Shown here piece by piece: positions 9,134-17,405 of a DNA stretch of 64,000 bases. Origin of the DNA: Alphaproteobacteria bacterium (lineage in GTDB: Bacteria > Pseudomonadota > Alphaproteobacteria > Micavibrionales > Micavibrionaceae); the NCBI GenBank assembly GCA_020848095.1, contig JADLAT010000008.1:81825-145824 (forward strand). The letters run 5' to 3'. Below the pieces are notes generated by a model. The model was given only the letters and a program-made list of their open reading frames with translations, did not search any database and was not told where the DNA came from. How positions within the stretch are numbered: the stretch's first letter is position 1; each line of letters starts with the position of its first letter. The translations under genes and the position numbers were made by a program.

Positions 9134-10258
9134 ATGAACCAGCACGCTGCCTATCTCATACAGATCCTTGAAAAAATCGGTGCGCCGCTCATGAGCGCAA
9201 TCATACAGGCCGCGCCGAATGAGGAAACCGCCACCCCGCAGGAAGCCCAGACCATCGCTGCCCTTCTGGCCAAAACGGTACAGGCCAGCATTGATCTGGG
9301 CAACGTCATGGAAATAAACCCCGCCGATTCCATGGATGATTCGCTGCGCGTGGCCTTGGCTGCTCTGGCCGGACCCATTGTCGCCGGACAATACCGCAGG
9401 CGCGGGCAAATCCCGGAAGACGCAGCCCTCAAACGCATCACCGGGGCGCTTCAAGCCGTTCTGAGCTTTTCTGAAAATTTTGCGCCCAGCGCAGAAAGCG
9501 CAGAACGCCTGAGCGAGCTTAAAGCACGCGGCCAATATGCCAGCCCGACCCAGACCCAGGTACAATATGTCCAGGCCTTCATTCCCGTGGTAGAGGCTAT
9601 TGCTGAATTCCCCTTTGGGCAGGCTGAACAAAAACTCCTTATGGAAGTCAGCGACCGGCTAGTTAAAAAGTCGGTGGAACTGCGCGAAACACTTTTACCC
9701 ACCTTGAATGAGGAGGGGGAACAAAAACGCGCGGAGCTGGGGCTGCTTCAGGCTCTGGCCGACACATACAGCGCCGCCCATAGAGCCGAAACCGCTAAAG
9801 TCATGGCGGCGGGCGAAGCCGGGCGCGCACACGATATCTCCATGAGCGCCGTCTGGAAAAATTTCGATACACGGGCGGCCATGCTCGAGGCTTTAACCGG
9901 CGCACTGGGTCTTTCCGGCAAAAAAACCGTCACTGGCGGGGGCGGCGGACAAGCGCCCGCACAAACCACCACGCGGGCGCAAGCGCCCCCTGCCACCCCC
10001 TTGGCCGCAGCGCCCGCACAAACACCACCACCAGTCAGCCCGCAGCCCGCAGCGCCGCCACAGGCCGCCGCACCGGCGACCGCGCAAAACCCCATGTCCA
10101 TGTTCTCCAAACCCAAGGAAGGAAGCGCGACCGACGCCCCACCTGCCGCGCCGTCGCCGACAACGCCGCCACCTTCTGAATCTCCGCCGCAAAACAGCGC
10201 GGAGGAAGAGACTCCGGCAAAACCGGCCCCCATGTCTTTCTTCAAAAAAAGTGAATGA
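9134..10258 (+). CDS. Unknown cytosolic protein with Pro/Ala-rich tail, head of the type IVB locus
   Basis: 374 residues, no signal peptide and no membrane segment. Residues 1 to about 260 are a mostly helical globular region; residues 265 to 374 are low-complexity and rich in Pro, Ala, Gln and Thr. Within this tail a short motif occurs twice: NPMSMFSKPKE, and APMSFFKKSE at the very C-terminus. I recognise no family. The gene precedes the lytic transglycosylase and dotDCB on the same strand, so it may be a system-specific cytosolic factor (adaptor, chaperone or substrate). That is inference from position only. Confidence 0.7.
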   Translation: MNQHAAYLIQILEKIGAPLMSAIIQAAPNEETATPQEAQTIAALLAKTVQASIDLGNVMEINPADSMDDSLRVALAALAGPIVAGQYRRRGQIPEDAALKRITGALQAVLSFSENFAPSAESAERLSELKARGQYASPTQTQVQYVQAFIPVVEAIAEFPFGQAEQKLLMEVSDRLVKKSVELRETLLPTLNEEGEQKRAELGLLQALADTYSAAHRAETAKVMAAGEAGRAHDISMSAVWKNFDTRAAMLEALTGALGLSGKKTVTGGGGGQAPAQTTTRAQAPPATPLAAAPAQTPPPVSPQPAAPPQAAAPATAQNPMSMFSKPKEGSATDAPPAAPSPTTPPPSESPPQNSAEEETPAKPAPMSFFKKSE

Positions 10259-10324
10259 TTGAAAATGACTGCAAACTTCGCTTACAATGAACCTGTAATT
10301 GCGTAAAACAGGAGTTCCCTCATC

Positions 10325-10741
10325 ATGGCCGCCAGCACCGTTCTCGCCGCCTGCCTCATGCTTGCCTCGCAGACCTATGCCGTACCGCCCGCCGTTCTGG
10401 TCGGTATTTACAAGGCCGAAGGGGGCGCCATAGGGCAAGAAGTTCGTAATGCCAACGGTTCTTACGATCTGGGTCCCATGCAAATCAACACCATCTGGCT
10501 GCCGGATCTTGCGCAGCGCTGGGGCGTCTCAACACAAACGGCCCGTCAATGGGTCAAGGATGATCCCTGCACCAATGTCGGCGTTGCCGCCTGGATACTC
10601 AAAAGCCACCTCACCGAAACAGGAAGCCTGTCTCAGGCCATAGCGCATTATCATTCCCGCACGCCCCATTACGGCACAAAATACAAAAGCCGGGTCATCG
10701 GCATCATGAGAGACAGCGGCCTCATCAAAACCAGCCAGTAA
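10325..10741 (+). CDS. Lytic transglycosylase (SLT domain) of the type IVB locus
   Basis: 138 residues: a short hydrophobic N-terminus (VLAACLMLASQTYAVP) followed by a compact lysozyme-like SLT domain. The catalytic Glu lies in GIYKAEGG, and the typical NGSYDLGPMQINTIWLP follows. Enzymes of this type open peptidoglycan for assembly of secretion or conjugation machines. AGGAG lies about 8-10 nt before the ATG. It is followed by dotD, dotC and dotB, which supports a role in building that apparatus. Whether the N-terminus is cleaved is unclear because it is short and not strongly basic. Confidence 0.85.
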   Translation: MAASTVLAACLMLASQTYAVPPAVLVGIYKAEGGAIGQEVRNANGSYDLGPMQINTIWLPDLAQRWGVSTQTARQWVKDDPCTNVGVAAWILKSHLTETGSLSQAIAHYHSRTPHYGTKYKSRVIGIMRDSGLIKTSQ

Positions 10742-10968
10742 GCTGGGGAAATTTTCTTCTGCCAAGAAATTTCATAATCACACGCAGCCAGGCCTCTTTA
10801 CTTTTATACACAGAGATAGACACCCTGTTTGCTACTGCCTGTTGCGCAGCGTGATTCCGGCGGTTACTCTTGATATTGTAATAAGCTTGCCTTAATATCC
10901 GAATGGTTTTGGATGTTGCTTTTGGCTGGCATGCGTTCGCACTCGGATTTTTCAGGGTTTTACTAACG

Positions 10969-11472
10969 ATGGCACGTTTTTCTTCTCCACTCCTTCTCAC
11001 GCTGGCGGTCCTGCTAACGGCCTGTTCCAGCCTCGAAAAATTCAGCAACGACACACCGCAGATTGTCGCCGCGCCCGATGCGGTCACCGCAATGCTGGCC
11101 GACGCGGCTGACCGGGCCTCAAACGCGCTGGAAACACTGGCCGCTGTTGAGGCCACGCGCACGCCGCCACCTGAAATAGCGCCCATTGGCGATGCACCGG
11201 TTGAATTACGCCGCGCCGTTTCCGTCAACTGGATTGGCGGGGCGGAGCCAATAACCAAAACACTGGCGGATCGCGCCGGATATAAATTCATGGTCGTTGG
11301 CAATGCGCCGCCGGTACCGGTAATTGTTTCGCTGGATGTTGAAAATAAACCCGTCATCGAGATTTTGCGGGACATCGGTCTGCAAATCGGCATGCGCGGC
11401 GATATCAAAGTCGACAGCAGCCAGCGTCTGGTTGAAATCCACTATCCGCCGAACACAGGAGTTGGCGGCTAA
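10969..11472 (+). CDS. dotD: DotD/TraH-family lipoprotein of type IVB secretion system
   Basis: 167 residues from the ATG at 10969; a longer frame from 10903 is open but would bury the signal peptide. The start MARFSSPLLLTLAVLLTACSS is a lipoprotein signal with lipobox LTAC. The conserved C-terminal domain shows ELRRAVSVNWIGGAEPI, RAGYKFMVVGNAPPVPVIV and EILRDIGLQIG, as in DotD of Legionella and TraH of IncI plasmids, a secretin-N-like fold. DotD, with DotC, is an outer-membrane lipoprotein that targets DotH to form the outer-membrane ring. dotC begins 19 bp downstream. Confidence 0.9.
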   Translation: MARFSSPLLLTLAVLLTACSSLEKFSNDTPQIVAAPDAVTAMLADAADRASNALETLAAVEATRTPPPEIAPIGDAPVELRRAVSVNWIGGAEPITKTLADRAGYKFMVVGNAPPVPVIVSLDVENKPVIEILRDIGLQIGMRGDIKVDSSQRLVEIHYPPNTGVGG

Positions 11473-11491
11473 GCCGTACAGGTATTTTTTA

Positions 11492-12352
11492 ATGGGTAAT
11501 CCTACGCTTCGCCGTATTTTTGGAATTTTTCTTGGCTGTGCCCTGCTTACAGGCACAAATGCTTTGCCCGCCGCCGCACAAAACCTCCTGATAGAGGAAA
11601 GTAATGCGCTGGAAAAGCCAATGACGCTACAGGAAATCCAAAATATCCAAAAAGAAGACAAATCAAACAAAAATGATGGCTTGCCGCTGGATATACGGCG
11701 CGATGCCCTAAAGGAAGCCGCCATTTCCTACGGCGCGCGCGGCGGTCTTGTCTGGCGCACCTTTTACATCCGTCAGGAAATAGAGGAACGCGCCAACTAT
11801 CTCAATAAGGTTTACAATTTTGGCCAGCTCCTCGTGGCCGCGCCCTCTGGTTTACTCATCGAGCCTCCAGTCATAAGCGAGCAAATCAACGCCATGCTGA
11901 TTGAGGGTGACGGCCAGCAGGCGGCCGTTTCCGACCGTGTGTACAACATCATCAATAATGCAAAAATCGTGAGCGCAGCGCGGACATGGCGTACTTATCT
12001 TGAGCGCGACTGGGGAACTGTTGAGCCACCACCGGATATCCTCAGACCCGAAAACGATGAAGAACGCGCGATCTGGATCGAACTGGTCACCAAAGGCTGG
12101 GAAGAAGGCGTGCGTCAGGCTGATGAAACTTTTGAAGAAGACCTGAACCTGCTTATGGCCGACTTCCAGGGCATGGTCCGCTATCGCAGCCTGCTTGCTC
12201 AGGGCATGGTTTCCCCGCCCTATGCTCTGCAGGTTGATCGCGGCGTTACGGGTGGCGGCGATGAAATGCGCATTGGCGACCGCGCCGTACAGATCACAGG
12301 CGTACCGGAGCTCATGACAGGAACGGATCAATGGCAGCCCGCAAACCGATAA
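11492..12352 (+). CDS. dotC: DotC/TraI-family protein of type IVB secretion system
   Basis: 286 residues from the ATG at 11492. The N-terminus (RRIFGIFLGCALLTGTNALPAAAQ) is a signal sequence; a Cys within it could be a weak lipobox, otherwise signal peptidase I would cut after AAA. Conserved DotC blocks are clear: YGARGGLVWRTFYIRQEIE, LLIEPPVISEQINAM, EERAIWIELVTKGWEEGV, MVRYRSLLAQGMVSPPY and DRGVTGGGDEMRIGDRAVQIT. DotC pairs with DotD at the outer membrane to recruit DotH. Its last 22 nt overlap the dotB start, so the two are translationally coupled. Confidence 0.92.
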   Translation: MGNPTLRRIFGIFLGCALLTGTNALPAAAQNLLIEESNALEKPMTLQEIQNIQKEDKSNKNDGLPLDIRRDALKEAAISYGARGGLVWRTFYIRQEIEERANYLNKVYNFGQLLVAAPSGLLIEPPVISEQINAMLIEGDGQQAAVSDRVYNIINNAKIVSAARTWRTYLERDWGTVEPPPDILRPENDEERAIWIELVTKGWEEGVRQADETFEEDLNLLMADFQGMVRYRSLLAQGMVSPPYALQVDRGVTGGGDEMRIGDRAVQITGVPELMTGTDQWQPANR

Positions 12353-13497
12353 GCCTCCTTAAAGAGCAGGATAATTTTGCGGACACCTGGCCTAACGAAC
12401 CGGACCGTTTTAACGAATCGCATGTGGATGATTTCCTCCTCTGGTGCGTAAAACAGAACTCTTCCGACATCACCATCCAGACCGACAGACCGGCCTATAA
12501 CGAAATTCACGGCGTTTTATATCCCGGGCTATTTCGCAATATAGACGCCGCCGACATGGCCGTTTTTCTTGCAAAAATCTATGGCCCGGAAGCCTTGGCT
12601 CGCTTGGCCTCCGGTAAAGACCTCGATGTGTCCTACGAAATCCGGCCCGATCGCTACACCCGCATTCGTTTCAGGGTCAATATAACGGCAATTCTCTCAC
12701 GGGGCCGCGATTCGGCGCAAATCACCATGCGGGTTCTGCCCTCCGAGCCGCCAACGATGAAAGATCTCAAGATCGAGCAGGAGATCATAGACGCCTGGGC
12801 ACCGCGGCAGGGGCTGGTGATTGTCACGGGACCGACCGGCTCGGGTAAAACAACGCTTCTGGCCGCCGGAAACCGTCTTTTGCTGGAGCGTCCCGGCGGC
12901 TGCGGCAAAATGCTTACCTACGAAGCGCCGATCGAATACGTCTATGACACCATAAAAAGCCCGCGCTCTTTGGTTTCACAAAGTGAGATACCGCGCCACC
13001 TTCCCAATTTTGCGCATGGTGTCCGCAATGCCCTGCGCCGCAAGCCGGAGATAATTCTGGTGGGCGAATCACGCGACCGTGAAACAATCAACGCCTCTAT
13101 TGAGGCTTCGCAAACCGGGCATGCTGTCTATACCACGACACATACAACCGGCGTTTCCAGCACGATTCAGCGCCTTCTCTCCACCTACGACATGGCCGAG
13201 CGGGAAGAACGGGCCATCGCCCTGATGGAAACCATCCGGCTTATCGTTACGCAGGCTCTGGTTCCCCGTGTGGGCGGCGGGCGTGTGGGCGTGCGGGAAT
13301 GGATGAAATTCCCCGAAGATGTACGGGAAAAATTGATGGATATGCACTTTACGGAGTGGCCTAATGAGATCCAGCGCATGATCAATCAATATGGACAAAC
13401 CATGCAAAGATCCGCAGAAATTGTCTTCGAAGCCGGCACCATAGACCGGCGGCATTACCTGCTCTTGTCCTCAAGCACCGGCGCTGGCGGCGCTTAA
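12331..13497 (+). CDS. dotB: DotB/TraJ-family secretion ATPase
   Basis: 388 residues, close to the 377 of Legionella DotB. It is a PilT/VirB11-class hexameric ATPase: an N-terminal domain (WCVKQNSSDITIQTDRPAY), Walker A GPTGSGKTTLLAAGN, an Asp box region PIEYVYDTI, Walker B RRKPEIILVGESRDRET, and the His box GHAVYTTTHTTG. In Dot/Icm systems DotB docks on DotO at the inner-membrane face and energises assembly or substrate transfer. The ATG at 12331 overlaps the end of dotC by 22 nt. Only 3 bp separate its stop from the convergent TcpQ-domain gene. Confidence 0.93.
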   Translation: MAARKPISLLKEQDNFADTWPNEPDRFNESHVDDFLLWCVKQNSSDITIQTDRPAYNEIHGVLYPGLFRNIDAADMAVFLAKIYGPEALARLASGKDLDVSYEIRPDRYTRIRFRVNITAILSRGRDSAQITMRVLPSEPPTMKDLKIEQEIIDAWAPRQGLVIVTGPTGSGKTTLLAAGNRLLLERPGGCGKMLTYEAPIEYVYDTIKSPRSLVSQSEIPRHLPNFAHGVRNALRRKPEIILVGESRDRETINASIEASQTGHAVYTTTHTTGVSSTIQRLLSTYDMAEREERAIALMETIRLIVTQALVPRVGGGRVGVREWMKFPEDVREKLMDMHFTEWPNEIQRMINQYGQTMQRSAEIVFEAGTIDRRHYLLLSSSTGAGGA

Positions 13498-13500
13498 GAT

Positions 13501-14952
13501 CTACCCTCTGGGCAGTTCATCACGCACAATAAGCTTTCCGGCCTGCTCTCCATTTGGAGAGTCAATAAAGGTCAACTGAGGCTGCGCCTCATCCCCGGAT
13601 ATCATAACCGTCTTCAGCGCCCGGCGAACATCACCGCTCACCAGAATATCTGTGTTCACGGTATAATCATGGGAAGATTCCCAGACCAACTCGAAATTGG
13701 CTTTTTTACTCCACCCATCGAGCGTACGTCTTAGGCTATCGCCCACACGCGCTTCCCAGATTTCATTCCGTGAAGGATTCTCCGCCAGCGCATTCACAGA
13801 GACCGGCGCAAATTCTGCGTCCTCACGGGACGGTGCCGCAGGAACCGGCACAGCCTCCGCCATTTCCTCCGCAGAAAGCATATTCTCTATCGCCCCTAAC
13901 GTCTCAGGGGGCTGAACCGCGCTGTCCTCACCGGGGTTAGTAATGGCCTGACGGCGCACACTATAAAGTGTCGTTTTTTCTGAGTTATTTTGAACACCCT
14001 CAGCATCAGATCTCTTCTCCCCGGCAACAGGCGCGGCAGAAGGCGCATGCATACTGCTGATCACAACAACATTACCGCGAATATCAGCCCGCAGACTGAG
14101 CGGAGCAACCATCTCGCGCACGACCTCAAGCCAGTTCTTGCCACCATTCCACGATATACGGTAACCGGGGTTAACCCCATCACCAAAAGCATAGGCATAT
14201 TCCGGCGGCACAACCTCGCGCAAGGCCAGAGCCAGCGGAATATCCGTACCAAAACCTTCAATATGCGCCAATTCCGGAGCGGACGGCGCGGCCTCTTTTT
14301 CCACTTGCGCCGCAGGAGCCGGCATTTCCATGCGCTGCGCCGGCGCGGCCATTCCCTCTGGCGTTGGCGCTATCTCTGCCATCGGCGGCGGCGGAGCCGC
14401 AGCGGACACCGCCGGGTCATTTTGTATCTGCGCGCGCGCAGCCTGCGGCGCATCATCCGACAAAATCACCTGCCGTTTCATAGGCTGAACAGGAGCCGGA
14501 GCCGCCTGCGGCGGAGCCATCCCCACATCTGCGCTCACGGGGCGCGCCTGCGTATTTTCACTGGCTTCTCTCTGCGCAACCATGGAGGCCGGGGTATCAA
14601 ACTGCCGGACTTTAATGACCTGCTCCTGGCGAAGCTGCTCCTGAAGAATCCGGTCCGGCGCCGTATGCGCCGCCGGCACAGGCGGAGCCGGCTCATCCAT
14701 CATCGGCAGAAAATCCCGGTCAACCGGCAAGGGCGCGGCCGCAACCGGAGGACTGCCCGCATCCGGCAACAACACATCGCCCGCCGAGGAGGCCGCCGGA
14801 AGATTTTTTTGTTGCGGCTGAGCTTCTTTTGGTGGCGGCACCCAGTCAAAACCGGCTTGCGCACTAGCCGTCGTCAACAGAAAAACAGAAGCGGCAATAA
14901 CAGACGCATGCTTACGTACATACGCGCCAACCGGAGAAAACCTTAAAACCAT
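13501..14952 (-). CDS. Secreted TcpQ-domain protein with Pro/Ala-rich linkers
   Basis: 483 residues. A signal peptide (KHASVIAASVFLLTTASAQA) leads into a long Pro/Ala/Gln-rich linker (about residues 35-225). Two small structured domains follow. The first (about 230-300) contains GTDIPLALALREVVPPEY and GNVVVIS and looks like a secretin-N or PilL-type fold. The second (about 405-475) contains RRTLDGWSKKANFELVWE and DVRRALKTVM, the TcpQ C-terminal signature. TcpQ/PilL proteins connect secretin-like outer-membrane rings to the rest of type IV pilus or transfer machines. AAAGGA lies 8 nt before the ATG. Placed head-on to dotDCB and downstream of icmT, it is probably an outer-membrane or periplasmic component of this system. 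Confidence 0.8.
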   Translation of the reverse strand: MVLRFSPVGAYVRKHASVIAASVFLLTTASAQAGFDWVPPPKEAQPQQKNLPAASSAGDVLLPDAGSPPVAAAPLPVDRDFLPMMDEPAPPVPAAHTAPDRILQEQLRQEQVIKVRQFDTPASMVAQREASENTQARPVSADVGMAPPQAAPAPVQPMKRQVILSDDAPQAARAQIQNDPAVSAAAPPPPMAEIAPTPEGMAAPAQRMEMPAPAAQVEKEAAPSAPELAHIEGFGTDIPLALALREVVPPEYAYAFGDGVNPGYRISWNGGKNWLEVVREMVAPLSLRADIRGNVVVISSMHAPSAAPVAGEKRSDAEGVQNNSEKTTLYSVRRQAITNPGEDSAVQPPETLGAIENMLSAEEMAEAVPVPAAPSREDAEFAPVSVNALAENPSRNEIWEARVGDSLRRTLDGWSKKANFELVWESSHDYTVNTDILVSGDVRRALKTVMISGDEAQPQLTFIDSPNGEQAGKLIVRDELPRG

Positions 14953-15074
14953 GAGTTCAGTCCTTTAGAAACAATCTTTTAAATCAGGAAAATCAATACC
15001 GACCATAAAACGTGGTTCAAAAAAAAACAAGCGCCTGTAATACGACTATGCACCAAATCCCTGAACCATGGCCC

Positions 15075-15374
15075 TTACCCCAGATCGATAAATTTTCGGC
15101 GCTGCGCCGAGACCCAGCCGGGGCGATCCTTACCGACAAGCCATGATCTTAAATTCCGCAACGCCGCCGGAAAGGTCAGCCCTCTTTGCTCAAGAAAACG
15201 AAAAACAAGCAGCGTCACTATCGTCAATATAAGCGTTGACCAGCGGGCATGCACCAGCAAAAGCGGTATCGGCATGGCCGCACGGCCATCAAAAGCCAAA
15301 AACCGAACCGGACGCATGGAATTGCGCCAGTGCCAGTTCATCTTCTCCTGAATGACTTCAATTTCCTTGACCAT
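15075..15374 (-). CDS. icmT: IcmT/TraK-family small membrane protein
   Basis: 99 residues. The core NWHWRNSMRPVRFLAFDGRAAMP, then LLLVHARWSTLILTIVTLLV and EQRGLTFPAALRNLRSWLVGKD, matches the IcmT/TraK family from Dot/Icm and IncI conjugation systems: a small inner-membrane protein with one or two hydrophobic segments. AAGGGCGG sits about 5 nt upstream of the ATG at 15374. The TcpQ-domain gene follows after 122 bp on the same strand. The presence of IcmT makes a bona fide type IVB system, rather than a stray DotB-like ATPase, much more likely. Confidence 0.88.
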   Translation of the reverse strand: MVKEIEVIQEKMNWHWRNSMRPVRFLAFDGRAAMPIPLLLVHARWSTLILTIVTLLVFRFLEQRGLTFPAALRNLRSWLVGKDRPGWVSAQRRKFIDLG

Positions 15375-15432
15375 AGCCGCCCTTAAAAACCCTGTTTAGA
15401 CCAGAGACACCATGTTACAGCAAAAGCGCCAC

Positions 15433-15504
15433 AGCGTAAAACGCAAAGATAAGATGAGCGTAAAACGCAAAGATAGAACGAGCGTAAAACGCAAAGATAA
15501 AAGC
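15433..15504. repeat. Three tandem 24-bp units containing a GCGTAAAACGC palindrome
   Basis: Units start at 15433, 15457 and 15481. Each begins with AGCGTAAAACGCAAAGATA; the last five bases vary. Inside each unit is the inverted repeat GCGT-AAA-ACGC. The array lies about 60 bp upstream of icmT (minus strand) and immediately downstream of the terminator of nrdA. It could be a multi-copy operator or a slippage-generated repeat. Confidence 0.9.
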
Positions 15505-15541
15505 CCCCTTTAAAGACCGGCTAAGGTCGGGGGGCTTTTTG
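15499..15541. terminator. Rho-independent terminator downstream of nrdA
   Basis: The stem AAAAGCCCCC (15499-15508) pairs with GGGGGCTTTT (15530-15539), with an inner GACC/GGTC stem at 15515-15528. T-runs occur on both strands, so it could act in either direction; its position 30 bp after the nrdA stop fits the minus strand. Confidence 0.85.
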
Positions 15542-15572
15542 TAACGCGTGTTTAGATACTAAGGAGAAAAAT

Positions 15573-17405
15573 CTACTGACAGGCTAGGCATTCCTCGTAC
15601 TGCCCTTCATCCCCCAGCACACCTTGCTGCGCTTCGGCGGGTTTTTCACTGGCCTGCGTACGTTTCCACGACGCATCGCTTTCCGCCCGCTGAATGGATT
15701 TGGAGCGGCAGTAATAAAGCGATTTCACGCCTTTTTTCCACGCATCCCAGTGTATCCGGTGCAGATCCGCTTTATGCACATTCGCCGGCAGGAAGACATT
15801 CAAGCTCTGGGCCTGACATATATAAGGCGTCCGGTCGCCCGCATGATCAATCAGCCAGCGTTGATCGATCTCAAAGGCGGTTTTGAACACGTCTTTCTCA
15901 TCCTGCGAAAGGAAATCCAGATGCTGAACGGACCCTTCATTAGTAAAGATCGAAGACCAGACGTCCTCGGTATTCTTGCCTTTTTCCTCAAGCGCCCTCT
16001 CAAGATAGACATTCTTGACCGGAAAAGAACCGGAGAGCGTTTTATGCGTATAGGCATTGGCCGCATTTGGCTCAATCCCCGGCGAAGCGCCGCCGCAGAT
16101 AATCGATATAGACGCCGTTGGCGCAATCGCGATCTTATTGGAAAAACGCTCCATAATATTGTAATCCGCCGCATCCGGGCAAGGTCCACGCTCATGCGCA
16201 AGCTTGATAGAGGCATCATCCGCCTGCCGTTTTATGTGCTGGAACATGCGCCGGTTCCAGACCTTGGCCATCACGCCTTCCATCGGAATCATTTTCGATT
16301 GCAGGAAAGAGTGAAAACCCATCACACCCAGCCCGACAGAGCGTTCCCGCATCGCCGCGTATTTGGCACGCCGCATGGAATCGGGCGCCTTGGCAATGAA
16401 GTCAGACAGCACATTATCCAAAAAGCGCATAACATCTTCAATAAAGGTCGGATGGTCCTGCCACTCGTCAAATGTCTCCAGATTGAGCGAGGATAAACAA
16501 CACACCGCCGTCCGGTCATTGCCCAGATGGTCCGTACCGGTCGGCAGGGTAATCTCCGAACATAAATTCGACATTTTAACGTTCAGCCCAGCCATTTTAT
16601 GGTGCGCGGGGATATGATCATTCACATGATCAATAAAGACAATATAAGGCTCGCCCGTCTCAACACGCGCAGTCAGCAACCGAATCCACAAATCACGAGC
16701 CGAGACTTTATCGACAACCGCATTGTCCTTCGGCGATTTAAGCGCCCATTGCTCGTCATTTTCAACCGCCAGCATAAAGGCGTTATTCACAAGAACCCCC
16801 TGATGCAGGTTCAAAGCCTTACGATTCGGATCCCCGCCGGTCGGGCGGCGAATCTCGATAAACTCTTCAATCTCCGGATGCCAGATCGGCAGGTAAATCG
16901 CCGCCGAACCCCGGCGCAGCGAGCCTTGCGAAATCGCCTGCGTCAGCGAATCCTGAACTTTAATGAACGGCACAATGCCAGATGTTTTGCCGTTACGGCC
17001 AACCTTCTCCCCGATAGAGCGCACATTACCCCAGTAAGAGCCAATCCCGCCGCCCAGCGAGGCCAGCCACACATTTTCATTCCACAGGGAAACAATATCC
17101 TCCAGGGAATCTTTGGTTTCATTAAGAAAACAGGAAATCGGCAGGCCACGACTGGTCCCGCCATTGGACAATATCGGCGTAGAGGGCATAAACCAGAGCT
17201 TGGAAATATAATCATACAGGCGCTGCGCATGCTCGGAATCATCACCGTAATACATGGCCACACGGGCAAACAGATCCTGATACTGCTCCTCAGGCATCAA
17301 ATAGCGGTCAGTCAGCGTCGCCTTGCCGAATGTCGTGAGCTTATCATCGCGGGATCGGTCAATCTGAACGCGGTTTCCCCGCTCCATTTGCGCAACGTCA
17401 AACAT
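15573..17405 (-). CDS. nrdA: Ribonucleoside-diphosphate reductase alpha subunit (class I)
   Basis: 610 residues, a short class I form that reduces ribonucleotides for DNA synthesis. The active-site and barrel motifs NLCSEITLPTG, ERSVGLGVMGFHSFLQ, APTASISIICGGASPGIEP and the Tyr pair in SLYYCRS are present. The C-terminal tail ends EECLACQ, the redox Cys pair that shuttles electrons from thioredoxin or glutaredoxin. No ATP-cone is present at the N-terminus, so allosteric activity control is lacking or altered. The partner nrdB is not in the window. AAGGAG lies 8 nt before the ATG. Two NrdR-like boxes stand about 80 and 110 bp upstream, and a terminator follows the stop. Confidence 0.95.
   Translation of the reverse strand: MFDVAQMERGNRVQIDRSRDDKLTTFGKATLTDRYLMPEEQYQDLFARVAMYYGDDSEHAQRLYDYISKLWFMPSTPILSNGGTSRGLPISCFLNETKDSLEDIVSLWNENVWLASLGGGIGSYWGNVRSIGEKVGRNGKTSGIVPFIKVQDSLTQAISQGSLRRGSAAIYLPIWHPEIEEFIEIRRPTGGDPNRKALNLHQGVLVNNAFMLAVENDEQWALKSPKDNAVVDKVSARDLWIRLLTARVETGEPYIVFIDHVNDHIPAHHKMAGLNVKMSNLCSEITLPTGTDHLGNDRTAVCCLSSLNLETFDEWQDHPTFIEDVMRFLDNVLSDFIAKAPDSMRRAKYAAMRERSVGLGVMGFHSFLQSKMIPMEGVMAKVWNRRMFQHIKRQADDASIKLAHERGPCPDAADYNIMERFSNKIAIAPTASISIICGGASPGIEPNAANAYTHKTLSGSFPVKNVYLERALEEKGKNTEDVWSSIFTNEGSVQHLDFLSQDEKDVFKTAFEIDQRWLIDHAGDRTPYICQAQSLNVFLPANVHKADLHRIHWDAWKKGVKSLYYCRSKSIQRAESDASWKRTQASEKPAEAQQGVLGDEGQYEECLACQ

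Noticed and set aside
10903..10968. Longer N-terminus for DotD
   Set aside because: It would place 22 residues before a perfect lipoprotein signal peptide; the ATG at 10969 is better.
13990..14946. Arg/His-rich 318-codon frame on the plus strand
   Set aside because: It mirrors the Pro/Ala-rich TcpQ-domain gene on the other strand; the low-complexity composition is an artefact of that.
15433..15504. Possible CRISPR array
   Set aside because: The units are directly adjacent with no unique spacers of constant length and no cas genes nearby.
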